This document shows positions 46,419 through 54,902 of a DNA stretch of 64,000 nt, piece by piece; positions within the stretch are counted from its first letter, which is position 1; each line of letters starts with the position of its first letter. The stretch is from positions 1 to 64,000 of the forward strand of contig NZ_JBCNYA010000002.1 in assembly GCF_049727805.1 (NCBI RefSeq), read 5' to 3'. This DNA is from Frateuria_A sp049727805 (lineage in GTDB: Bacteria; Pseudomonadota; Gammaproteobacteria; Xanthomonadales; Rhodanobacteraceae). The position numbers and the translations under genes are program-made. The notes under the pieces were generated by a model that had not been told where the DNA came from, did no database searches, and saw only the letters and a list, made by a program, of their open reading frames with translations.

Positions 46419-49400
46419 ATGAACTTGCAAGTTGCCAATCGCCCGGCCATCCGCCGGACGGCCCTCGCCGTCGCCCTGAGCGTGGGCTTCGCCGGCGTCG
46501 CCTTCGCGCAGTCGACCACCGGCAGCATCTTCGGTGATGCACCGGCCGCCCAGGGCGAAACCGTCCTGATCCAGAACAGCACCGGCTTCTCGCGCGAAGT
46601 GCCGGTCGACGCTTCCGGCCGCTTCGCCGCCAACCAGCTGCCGCTGGGCGACTACACGGTCACCCTGCGCCAGAATGGCCAGGACGTCGACTCGCGCAAG
46701 AACGTCACCCTGCGCGTGGGCGCCGGTACCCAGGTTTCCTTCGCTGCCGCCAGCTCGGCCGACGCCCAGAACCTGTCGGCGATCACCGTCAGCGCCAACG
46801 CGCTGCCGTCGATCGACGTGACCGGCGTCGACTCGCGCACCGTCATCACCGCTGAGCAGCTCGCCAAGCTGCCGCTCGCCCGCAGCGCCGAAGCGATCGC
46901 GCTGCTGGCCCCGGGCGTGGTTCAGGGCAGCTCCCTGTTCCAGAGCCCGCTGGGCGGCCAGGTGGTGTCCTTCGGCGGTTCCTCGGTGACCGAGAACGCC
47001 TACTACATCAACGGCTTCAACACGACTGACCCGCTCAGTGGCTTCGGCGGCATCAGCCTGCCGTACGGCGCCATCGATCAGCAGGAAATCCTCAGCGGCG
47101 GCTACGGTGCGGCCTACGGTCGTTCCGACGGCGGCGTGATCAGCCAGGTCGGCAAGCGCGGCACCAACGAGTGGCACTTCGGCGGCCAGATCCAGTGGAC
47201 CCCGAGCCAGCTCAAGGGCGATCCGAAGAACTGGCACTACGTCAATGCCGACGGCAGCGACGGCGCCCTGCGCCAGTACCGCCAGGACAACAAGACCTGG
47301 GTGACCACGGTCGATGCCTATGTCGGCGGCCCGCTGATCAAGGACAAGCTGTTCATGTTCGCCGCCGTCGAGGCCGAACGCGAGCAGGGCAAGTCCACCG
47401 GTTCGAACGTCGCGCCGTTCACCGACCACTATCGCTACGACAACCCGAAGTGGTACGGCAAGCTCGACTGGAACATCAACGACAGCAACATCCTCGAAGT
47501 GACCGGCGCTTCGAGCAAGTCGTCCTATGAAGGCCGCTACAACAGCTTCGACTACGACACGTTGACCGAAGGCGGCTTCAACAGCTACGACACGCACACC
47601 AAGAACGGTGCGGACCTGTACTCGGCCAAGTTCACCAGCTACATCACCGACGACCTGACCGTGTCGGCCATGTACGGCAAGATGAAGGGCACCTGGTACA
47701 GCGACACGCCCGGGTACGATCCGACCTACCCGTACATCTTCGGCGCGCAGGACCAGAACCCGGCGCTGAACGGCGGCAGCCCGATCACCAACAGCCAGAC
47801 GGTGTCGACGATCAACCTGCCTGGCCACCGCTCGACCACCACCAACCTGCGCCTGGACGTCAGCTATCACCTCGGCGATCACACGATCACCGCCGGTATC
47901 GACAACCAGAAGCAGGCCAATATCGACGCGGGCACCAAGTTCCCCGACGGCGGCCTGGGTTACGCGTGGGAGTACAACCCGCCGGTGACCGACGCCGACG
48001 GCAACGCCGACCCGACCCAGTACATCGTGGGCGGTCCGGACGCCGCGCTGCCGGGCGCCGACTGGCACAACTCGCCGTGGGTGGCCCCGACGGCCGGTTA
48101 CGTCGGCGGTGAGAGTGGCTACTTCGTCGCGCAGTACCGCTACCACGACAACGCTTCGGTTCGTGTGGACCAGAAGGCGCAGTACATCGAGGACACCTGG
48201 CAGGTCAACGACCGCTGGCTGGTCAAGCTCGGCCTGCGCAACGACCAGTTCACCAACTACGGTGGCGGCGGCGACGCGTTCCTGCGCCTGACCAAGCCGC
48301 AGTGGGCGCCGCGCGTGGGCTTCAGCTGGGACGTCAACGGCGACTCCAGCTTCAAGGTCTACGGCAATGCCGGTCGTTACTACCTGGCGCTGCCGACCAG
48401 CGTGGCCCTGCGTTCGGCCGGTACCTCGCTGTACACCCGCGTGTACTACACCTACACCGGCATCGACGAGAACGGCATCCCGACCGGCCTGACCCCGATC
48501 GACACCAGCCGTGGCGCGGGCGAGCCGCTGTCCAGCAACGGCGAGTACGGCCAGCCGCGCGACCCGAAGACCGCCGCCTCGACCAACCTCAAGTCCGAGT
48601 ACCAGGACGAGTACATCCTGGGCTTCGACAAGAAGCTGGGCGACGCGTGGGTGTGGGGTGCCAAGGCGACCGTGCGTAACCTGCGCAATGCGATCGACGA
48701 CGTCGGCGACGCTCCGGCGATCATCGCCAAGATGAACGCGATGGGCATCGACCCGGCGACCTACGACGCCAGCCAGATCCCGGCCAGCTACCTGATCAAC
48801 CCGGGCTCGACCTCGAACTTCCTGGTGCCGAAGCTCGGCGGCGGGTACTACGAAGTGCCGATGACCTGGCGCGGCGACTTCGGCTTCAACACCTCGCTGA
48901 AGCGCAAGTACTACGGCCTGAACCTGTACCTGGAGCATCCGTTCGACGGCAAGTGGTACGGCAAGATCGACTACCTGTTCTCGCGCAGCTACGGCAACAG
49001 CGAAGGCCAGGTGCGTACCGACATCGGCCAGACCGACGTGTCGGCGACGGTGGACTGGGATTACGCCGCGGTCATGGACTACGCCAACGGCGACCTGTCC
49101 AACGATCGTCGTCACCAGATCAAGGCCTATGGTTCGTACCAGATCACCCCGGAGTGGATGGTCTCGGGCAACCTGTCGATCCTGTCGGGCATGCCGCGCA
49201 CCTGCCTTGGCTACTATGGCCAGGAGCAGACCAACCCGGGTCTGGGCTACGGTCCGTACTACCACTTCTGTGGTGGCGTGCCGACTCCTCCGGGCACCAC
49301 GCGCAACCCGTGGACCTACAACCTGAGCCTGAGCGCCGAGTACCGTCCGGAGTGGGCGGGCAAGCACCTGGCCTTCAACGTGATGGTCTACAACGTGTTC

Positions 49401-49514
49401 GACAGCCAGAAGACCACGCAGGTCTACCCGATCGAAGCGAGCGCCAGCTACCTGCGCCCGTACAGCTCGCAGACCCCGCGCTACGTCCGCTTCGGCGTGT
49501 CGTACGACTTCTAA
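46419..49514 (+). CDS. Oar-like TonB-dependent outer-membrane receptor
   Basis: 1031 residues from an ATG with GGGGAG eight bases upstream. Signal peptide to AFAQ (about residue 31), then a carboxypeptidase-regulatory-like beta domain (about 32-110: GSIFGDAPAAQGETVLIQN, LPLGDYTVTLRQNGQ), plug (about 115-245) and barrel ending in YVRFGVSYDF. This is the Oar/OmpA-related class of large receptors. It is downstream of the glycerophosphodiester phosphodiesterase gene and may import phosphorus- or peptide-containing substrates; the substrate is unknown. The 216 bp upstream hold a palindrome ACCTTAAGGT (46218-46227) but no Pho box that I can recognise. Two terminator-like hairpins follow. Confidence 0.9.
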   Translation: MNLQVANRPAIRRTALAVALSVGFAGVAFAQSTTGSIFGDAPAAQGETVLIQNSTGFSREVPVDASGRFAANQLPLGDYTVTLRQNGQDVDSRKNVTLRVGAGTQVSFAAASSADAQNLSAITVSANALPSIDVTGVDSRTVITAEQLAKLPLARSAEAIALLAPGVVQGSSLFQSPLGGQVVSFGGSSVTENAYYINGFNTTDPLSGFGGISLPYGAIDQQEILSGGYGAAYGRSDGGVISQVGKRGTNEWHFGGQIQWTPSQLKGDPKNWHYVNADGSDGALRQYRQDNKTWVTTVDAYVGGPLIKDKLFMFAAVEAEREQGKSTGSNVAPFTDHYRYDNPKWYGKLDWNINDSNILEVTGASSKSSYEGRYNSFDYDTLTEGGFNSYDTHTKNGADLYSAKFTSYITDDLTVSAMYGKMKGTWYSDTPGYDPTYPYIFGAQDQNPALNGGSPITNSQTVSTINLPGHRSTTTNLRLDVSYHLGDHTITAGIDNQKQANIDAGTKFPDGGLGYAWEYNPPVTDADGNADPTQYIVGGPDAALPGADWHNSPWVAPTAGYVGGESGYFVAQYRYHDNASVRVDQKAQYIEDTWQVNDRWLVKLGLRNDQFTNYGGGGDAFLRLTKPQWAPRVGFSWDVNGDSSFKVYGNAGRYYLALPTSVALRSAGTSLYTRVYYTYTGIDENGIPTGLTPIDTSRGAGEPLSSNGEYGQPRDPKTAASTNLKSEYQDEYILGFDKKLGDAWVWGAKATVRNLRNAIDDVGDAPAIIAKMNAMGIDPATYDASQIPASYLINPGSTSNFLVPKLGGGYYEVPMTWRGDFGFNTSLKRKYYGLNLYLEHPFDGKWYGKIDYLFSRSYGNSEGQVRTDIGQTDVSATVDWDYAAVMDYANGDLSNDRRHQIKAYGSYQITPEWMVSGNLSILSGMPRTCLGYYGQEQTNPGLGYGPYYHFCGGVPTPPGTTRNPWTYNLSLSAEYRPEWAGKHLAFNVMVYNVFDSQKTTQVYPIEASASYLRPYSSQTPRYVRFGVSYDF

Positions 49515-49530
49515 GGTCGAAAGCCATACC

Positions 49531-49587
49531 CGGGCTGTCCGCAGCCCGGTGCACTACCGGGGCCGCAGGTTTTCCTGCGGCCCTTTT
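49531..49587 (+). terminator. Double hairpin and intrinsic terminator after the Oar-like receptor gene
   Basis: CCGGGCTG/CAGCCCGG (49531-49550, 4-base loop) is followed by GGGCCGCAGG (49561-49570), loop tttt, CCTGCGGCCC (49575-49584) and a T-rich tail ttttcttt. The second is a strong intrinsic terminator. Confidence 0.92.
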
Positions 49588-49691
49588 CTTTGCCTGGACG
49601 CCGGCCTGGTGCGTCGCCGCCCACCGCCGCGCCGCGCGGTAGGATGCGAGACTGGAACCGCCATCCGGGAACGGCGTTCGCCGCAAGCACC

Positions 49692-50963
49692 ATGCACGTG
49701 CAGGAACTGATCATCACCTGGGCCACGCCGGTGTTCTTTGCGCTGATCGCCCTGGAGCTGCTGGTGGCGCGCCTTCGCGGACGCACCGCCTACCGCGCCA
49801 ACGACGCGGTCAGCAGCATTGGCCTGGGCGTGATCTCGCAGGTCGTGGGCGTGTTCGGCAAGCTGCTTTCCATCGGCATCTACGCCTGGGTCGCCGCGCA
49901 CCTCGCCCTCGTCACCCTGCCGGCCGGCAACGTGCTGGTCTGGGTGGCTGCGCTGCTCGCCTACGACTTCCTCTACTACTGGCTGCACCGCGCCGGGCAC
50001 GAGGTGAACATCCTCTGGGCGGCGCACGTGGTGCACCACCAGAGCGAGCACTACAACCTTTCCACCGCGCTGCGCCAGACCGGCAGCGGCGTACTGCTGG
50101 GCTGGCTGTTCTACCTGCCGATGGCGCTGGCCGGCATCCCGACCGAAGTGTTCGTGGTGGTGGCGCTGATCGACCTGCTCTACCAGTTCTGGGTGCACAC
50201 CGAGCAGGTCGGGCGGCTGGGCTGGTTCGACCGCGTGTTCTGCTCGCCGTCCAACCACCGCGCGCACCACGCGGTGAACGAGCGCTACCTGGACCGCAAC
50301 TACGGCGGCATCCTGATCGTGTGGGACCGCATGTTCGGCACGTTCGTCGAGGAAGACGACGCCGACCCGCCGGTGTACGGCACCCGCGCGCCGCTGCGCA
50401 GCTGGAACCCGCTGTGGGCGAACGCCGAGGTGTACTGGGCGGCCGCGAAGGACATGTGGCATGCGCGGCGCTGGCGCGACAAGCTGCTGGTCTGGCTCAA
50501 ACCACCCGGCTGGCGGCCGGCCGACGTGGCCGCGCGCTTTCCGAAGCCGGCGTTCGACATCCATCGCGAGCGTTTCGACCCGCCCATGTCGCGTCCGCTC
50601 ACGGTCTATTGCCTGCTGCAGTTCGCGCTGCTGCTGGGCATGGCCACGCAGTTCCTCGACCTGAGCGCGCGCGCCGGCCTGCCGACCCTGCTCGCCTACG
50701 CCGCCTACCTGGTCGGCAGCCTGACCGTGCTCGGCGCGCTGATGGAAGGACGCCGCGGCGCGCGCTGGGCCGAAGCGATCCGTGTACTCGGTACGGCGGC
50801 GCTGCCGCTGGCCATGGGCCGGTGGTTCGGCGTGCCGCAATTGGATGCACGGATCGCGCTCGCGCTGATGCTGGTGTTCGGCGCCAGTGCGCTGGTTTTG
50901 CCCATGCTGGATGCGGAACGCCTGCTGCTACGCGCACGCGGGGATTCCCGCCACTCCGTGTAA
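49692..50963 (+). CDS. Sterol desaturase/fatty acid hydroxylase family membrane protein
   Basis: 423-residue di-iron membrane oxygenase. Histidine clusters HRAGH, HVVHHQSEHYN and NHRAHH fit the eight-His iron site of the family. The N-terminal half carries four to five hydrophobic segments around the His boxes, and the C-terminal 110 residues add further membrane segments not typical of the minimal family. The start at 49692 is taken because the hydrophobic region begins right after it; there is open frame back to 49590. Substrate (a lipid, possibly sterol- or alkylglycerol-like) is unknown. Confidence 0.85.
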   Translation: MHVQELIITWATPVFFALIALELLVARLRGRTAYRANDAVSSIGLGVISQVVGVFGKLLSIGIYAWVAAHLALVTLPAGNVLVWVAALLAYDFLYYWLHRAGHEVNILWAAHVVHHQSEHYNLSTALRQTGSGVLLGWLFYLPMALAGIPTEVFVVVALIDLLYQFWVHTEQVGRLGWFDRVFCSPSNHRAHHAVNERYLDRNYGGILIVWDRMFGTFVEEDDADPPVYGTRAPLRSWNPLWANAEVYWAAAKDMWHARRWRDKLLVWLKPPGWRPADVAARFPKPAFDIHRERFDPPMSRPLTVYCLLQFALLLGMATQFLDLSARAGLPTLLAYAAYLVGSLTVLGALMEGRRGARWAEAIRVLGTAALPLAMGRWFGVPQLDARIALALMLVFGASALVLPMLDAERLLLRARGDSRHSV

Positions 50964-51003
50964 CCAAGTCCCCGGCTGTGCCCGCCACCATGGGGCGCGC
51001 ATC

Positions 51004-51138
51004 GACTCTTCTCCCGTTTACGGGGGAAGGTGCCCGAAGGGCGGATGGGGGAGGCCTTGCGAAGAGCTCGCCCGGACATCGCGCCCAACAGCGCCCCATC
51101 TGCCTGTCGGCACCATCCCCCCGCGTTCGCGGGGGGAT
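51004..51138. repeat. Family B palindromic repeat module
   Basis: CTCCCGTTTACGGGGGAAGG followed by a gggcggatgggggaggccttgcga tract, then gcctgtcggcacc and CCCCCCGCGTTCGCGGGGGGATGG. The same blocks occur at 24196-24395 in a different order, which suggests modular mobility. It fills the gap between the desaturase and the permease genes. Confidence 0.7.
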
Positions 51139-51213
51139 GGATCGTCGCGTGCTGTGCTTACGCCCGCCGGACTGCACGCTATGATCCGACGCTCGCTCTG
51201 AAGGGGACACGCG

Positions 51214-52704
51214 ATGGGTTTTCTAGCCAGGCTGGTGCGCCACAAGTCGGTCGAGCAGTTGCAGGCCGAAGCCGGCGGTTCGAAGGATTTCCGCCGCGTG
51301 CTGGGACTCTGGCAGCTCACCGCGATCGGCATCGGCGCGATCATCGGCGTGGGCGTGTTCGTGCTGGCCGGCCAGCAGGCGGCGGTCAACGCCGGCCCCG
51401 CGGTGGTGCTCTCCTTCATCGTCGCCGGCCTCGGCAGCGCCTGCGCGGCGCTGGCCTATGCCGAGTTCTCCGGCCTGATCCCGGTCACCGGCAGCGCCTA
51501 CACCTATGGCTACGCGGTGCTCGGCGAGCTGTTCGCCTGGATCATCGGCTGGGACCTGCTGATCGAGTACGCACTGATCGTGGGCGTGGTGGCGATCGGC
51601 TGGTCCGGCTACGTGCAGGCGCTGATCGAGCAGCTCTTCCACGTGCAATTGCCGGTCTGGGCGCAGGGCGCCTACGACCCGGCGAACCCGGGCAGCGGCA
51701 AGGTGTTCAACGTGATCGCCGCGGCCATTTCGCTGCTGATCGCGGTGATGCTCACGGTGAAGACCGAGTGGGGCGCGCGCTTCAACACCGCCGTGGTGGT
51801 GATCAAGGTGATCGGCGTGGCGCTGGTGATCGGCGTGGGCGCGTTCTTCGTCGACACCGCCAACTGGCACCCGTTCATCCCCCCGGTGGTGCACGGCGAG
51901 AGCGGCGACCATTTCGGCTGGGGCGGCGTGCTGGCCGCCTCCAGCGTGGTGTTCTTCGCGGTGTTCGGCTACGACACTCTGACCACGGCGGCGGAGGAGG
52001 CCAAACACCCGCAGCGCGACCTGCCGCGCGCCGTGCTGCTCTCGCTGGCGGTGTCGATGGCGCTCTACTTGGCCGTATCGCTGGTGCTCACGGGCATGGT
52101 CCCGTATGCGCAGCTCAATTCGCCGGCGCCGGTGGATGCGGCGTTCAAGGCGCTGGGGCTGGACTGGGTGCGCGGCATCATCTCGGTGGCGGCGATCGCC
52201 GGCATCACCAGCGTGCTGTTCGCCTTCATGCTCGGCGCCGCGCGCATCTGGTTCGCGCTCTCGCGCGACGGCCTGCTGCCGAAGTGGTTTTCGCAGGTGC
52301 ACCCGAAGTACGGCACGCCGGCACGTCCGACCATGATCCTGGGCGTGTTCACCGCGCTGGTCGCCGGCTTCCTGCCGATCGGCGAGGTGGCCGAACTGGT
52401 CAACATCGGCACGCTCTCGGCCTTCATCGTGATCTGCGCCTCGGTGCTGATCCTGCGCGTGCGCAAGCCCGAGCTGCAGCGCAGCTTCCGCACGCCGGCG
52501 CTGTGGCTGGTCGCGCCGGCGGGCATGCTGTTCTCGCTGTTCCTGATCACCGGCTGGCCGTGGATCACCGACGGCCGGCTGCAGTTCCTCGGCGGCCTGC
52601 CGGCGGTGACGATCTGGCGCTTCGTGGCGTGGATGGTGCTGGGCCTGGCGATCTATTTCCTCTACGGCATGCGCCACAGCCGGCTCGAACACGGGCGCGA
52701 CTGA
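51214..52704 (+). CDS. APC-family amino acid permease
   Basis: 496 residues with about 12 to 13 hydrophobic segments. The first, LTAIGIGAIIGVGVFVLAG, is the substrate-binding TM1 of the cationic-amino-acid-transporter branch, and FFAVFGYDTLTTAAEEAKHPQRDLPRA is the conserved TM6-loop of that branch. Imports amino acids, proton-linked, across the inner membrane; exact substrate unknown. A GC hairpin without T-run (52717-52739) follows the stop. Monocistronic; downstream are two secreted peptidase-family genes that could supply its substrates. Confidence 0.92.
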   Translation: MGFLARLVRHKSVEQLQAEAGGSKDFRRVLGLWQLTAIGIGAIIGVGVFVLAGQQAAVNAGPAVVLSFIVAGLGSACAALAYAEFSGLIPVTGSAYTYGYAVLGELFAWIIGWDLLIEYALIVGVVAIGWSGYVQALIEQLFHVQLPVWAQGAYDPANPGSGKVFNVIAAAISLLIAVMLTVKTEWGARFNTAVVVIKVIGVALVIGVGAFFVDTANWHPFIPPVVHGESGDHFGWGGVLAASSVVFFAVFGYDTLTTAAEEAKHPQRDLPRAVLLSLAVSMALYLAVSLVLTGMVPYAQLNSPAPVDAAFKALGLDWVRGIISVAAIAGITSVLFAFMLGAARIWFALSRDGLLPKWFSQVHPKYGTPARPTMILGVFTALVAGFLPIGEVAELVNIGTLSAFIVICASVLILRVRKPELQRSFRTPALWLVAPAGMLFSLFLITGWPWITDGRLQFLGGLPAVTIWRFVAWMVLGLAIYFLYGMRHSRLEHGRD

Positions 52705-52855
52705 GGCGTTTTCCACACGCCGGCGCATGGTTCCGGCGTGACCTCTGGCAGGGGGAGGGGCGTGACCTTCGTCCTACCATCGGATGACTGTCATGTTGGC
52801 TATCGGGTTGCCGTCGCGGCCCCAGCGTGGCAGTTGTCCGCCAGGGGAAGTGCCC

Positions 52856-54754
52856 GTGAAGAATGTCCGTTCGAAGCTGTTGGTGGCCGCGCTGGGCGCA
52901 GCCTTGTCGTCCGGGGTGCTGGCGGAGAAGGCACCGCCGGTCGACCAGCCCTATCCGGGCATGCTGACGCTGAAGGTGGACCTCAGCGACGCGCCGAAGA
53001 AGATCTTCCGCGTGCACGAGACCATCCCGGCCAAGCCGGGCGCGTTCACGCTCTACTACCCGCAGTGGATTCCCGGCGAGCACGCGCCCACCGGGCCGAT
53101 CGACAACCTCGCCGGCCTGGTCATCACCGCCGGCGGCAAGCGCGTGCCGTGGCGCCGCGACCTGCGCGACATGTACACGCTGCACCTGACCGTGCCCGAG
53201 GGCGCCAGCCAGCTTGAACTCCAGTTCCAGTTCCTCTCGCCGGGCGAGGGTGGCCTGTTCGGCGCGAGCGCCTCGTCCACGCCGAACCTGGTGGACGTGG
53301 AATTCAACCAGGTGGCGTTCTACCCGGCCGGCTACTACACGCGGCAGATCCGGATCCAACCGACGGTCACCCTGCCCAGGGGCTGGCAGTTCGGCTCGGC
53401 GATGGAAGTGCAGTCGCGCGATGGCGCGACCACCACGTTCAAGCCGATCAGCTTCAACAACTTCGTCGATTCGCCGCTGGTTGCCGGCGAGCACTTCAAC
53501 CGCGTGGACCTCGATCCCAAGGGCGGCGTGCCGGTGCACCTCAACGTGGTCGCCGACGAGGCGGACCAGGTCAAGTTGAACGACAAGCAGCTCCAGCAGC
53601 ACCGCAACCTCGTCGTCCAGGCCAACAAGCTGTTCGGCGCGCACCACTACGACCATTACGACTTCCTGCTCACGCTGTCCGACCACACCGGCCACTTCGG
53701 TCTGGAGCACCACCAGTCCAGCGACGACCGCCTGCCGGCCGACATGCTGACGGACGACAAGTCCTACAAGCTGATGGCGAGCCTGATGCCGCACGAGTAC
53801 GTGCATTCCTGGTGCGGCAAGTTCCGCCGCCCGGCCAAGCTGTGGGCGCCGGACTTCAACACGGTGGAAGAGGACGACCTCTTGTGGGTCTACGAGGGCC
53901 TGACCGACTACTGGGCCGGTGTGCTCACCACCCGTTCGGGCATGTGGACGGCCGCGGACTACCGCGACTCCATGGCGAACATCGCCGCGGCGATGTCCGC
54001 GCGGACGGGTCGCGACTGGCGCCCGCTGCAGGACACCGCCGACGCCGCGCCGCTGACCTACTTCGGCGGCAGCGGCTGGGGCAACTGGCGCCGCGGCACC
54101 GACTTCTATCCGGAAGGCCAGTTGCTGTGGCTGGACGTGGACACGCAGATCCGCGAGCTCTCCGGCGGCAAGCACTCGCTGGATGACTTCGCCCGCGCTT
54201 TCTTCGGCATGGACAACGGCAGCTACGTTACCAAGACCTACACCTTCGACGATGTGGTAGCCGCGCTCAACCAGGTGCAGCCCTACGACTGGAAGACCTT
54301 CCTGCGTACGCGGCTGGACTACGTCGGCGACCAGTTGCCCGAACATGGTATCGAGCGCGGCGGCTGGAAGCTGGTCTATACCGACACCCCCAACGCCGAG
54401 ACCAAGGCGGCCGAATCGCTGCGCCACAACGTCAACCTGGCCTATTCGCTCGGCCTGTCCGCCTCCAAGAGCGGCAACATCTACGACGTGCAGTGGAAGG
54501 GTCCCGCGTTCGACGCCGGCTTGGTGCCGGGCCTGACCATCGTCGCGGTCAACGGCAAGGACTACTCGCCGGACGCGTTGAAGGACGCCGTCACCGCCGC
54601 CAAGGCCGGCAAGGCGCCGATCGAGCTGCTGGTCAAGAATGTGGACGTCTACAGCACCGTCGAGGTGGACTACCACGGCGGCCTGAAGTACCCGCACCTG
54701 GTCCGCGCCGACGGCAAGGACCTGCTGACCGCGATCACCGCACCACGCAAGTAG
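52856..54754 (+). CDS. Secreted M61 glycyl aminopeptidase-family peptidase with PDZ domain, copy 1
   Basis: 632 residues from a GTG start (SD AGGGGAA). Signal peptide (SKLLVAALGAALSSGVLA, cut near residue 22). An N-terminal beta domain (about 25-200) is followed by the zinc site His313-Glu314-x-x-His317 in MPHEYVHSW, with the downstream Glu in VYEGLTDYW. A PDZ-like domain lies near 530-615 (VQWKGPAFDAGLVPGLTIVAVNG). This is the M61 architecture. It has about the same length and order as the next gene, so the two are tandem paralogues. Likely periplasmic peptide trimming. Confidence 0.92.
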   Translation: MKNVRSKLLVAALGAALSSGVLAEKAPPVDQPYPGMLTLKVDLSDAPKKIFRVHETIPAKPGAFTLYYPQWIPGEHAPTGPIDNLAGLVITAGGKRVPWRRDLRDMYTLHLTVPEGASQLELQFQFLSPGEGGLFGASASSTPNLVDVEFNQVAFYPAGYYTRQIRIQPTVTLPRGWQFGSAMEVQSRDGATTTFKPISFNNFVDSPLVAGEHFNRVDLDPKGGVPVHLNVVADEADQVKLNDKQLQQHRNLVVQANKLFGAHHYDHYDFLLTLSDHTGHFGLEHHQSSDDRLPADMLTDDKSYKLMASLMPHEYVHSWCGKFRRPAKLWAPDFNTVEEDDLLWVYEGLTDYWAGVLTTRSGMWTAADYRDSMANIAAAMSARTGRDWRPLQDTADAAPLTYFGGSGWGNWRRGTDFYPEGQLLWLDVDTQIRELSGGKHSLDDFARAFFGMDNGSYVTKTYTFDDVVAALNQVQPYDWKTFLRTRLDYVGDQLPEHGIERGGWKLVYTDTPNAETKAAESLRHNVNLAYSLGLSASKSGNIYDVQWKGPAFDAGLVPGLTIVAVNGKDYSPDALKDAVTAAKAGKAPIELLVKNVDVYSTVEVDYHGGLKYPHLVRADGKDLLTAITAPRK

Positions 54755-54773
54755 TGCAACCCACCCTCACCGT

Positions 54774-54862
54774 CCGTCCCGAGCGTAGGCCCGAGGGGCC
54801 GAAGTCGAGGGACCGGCGTGCCGCGGATGTCCTTCGACTTCGCTGCGCTACGCCCGGGACGA
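54774..54862. repeat. Imperfect inverted repeat between the two M61 genes
   Basis: Outer arms CGTCCCGAGCGTAG (54774-54787) and CTACGCCCGGGACG (54849-54862) enclose a second inverted pair, cgaagtcgaggg with ccttcgacttcg. The whole 89-bp unit looks like a member of another dispersed intergenic repeat family. It separates the tandem genes and overlaps the SD region upstream of the second. Confidence 0.6.
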
Positions 54863-54902
54863 ACCGGTGAGTTTCGAGCACCACCACCGGAGAGCCCCTT
54901 CC

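Noticed and set aside
46221..49367. 1048-codon open frame antisense to the Oar-like receptor gene
   Set aside because: It mirrors the codons of a clear receptor gene, has no SD, and its translation is Arg/Ala/Val-rich without a domain; a high-GC shadow.
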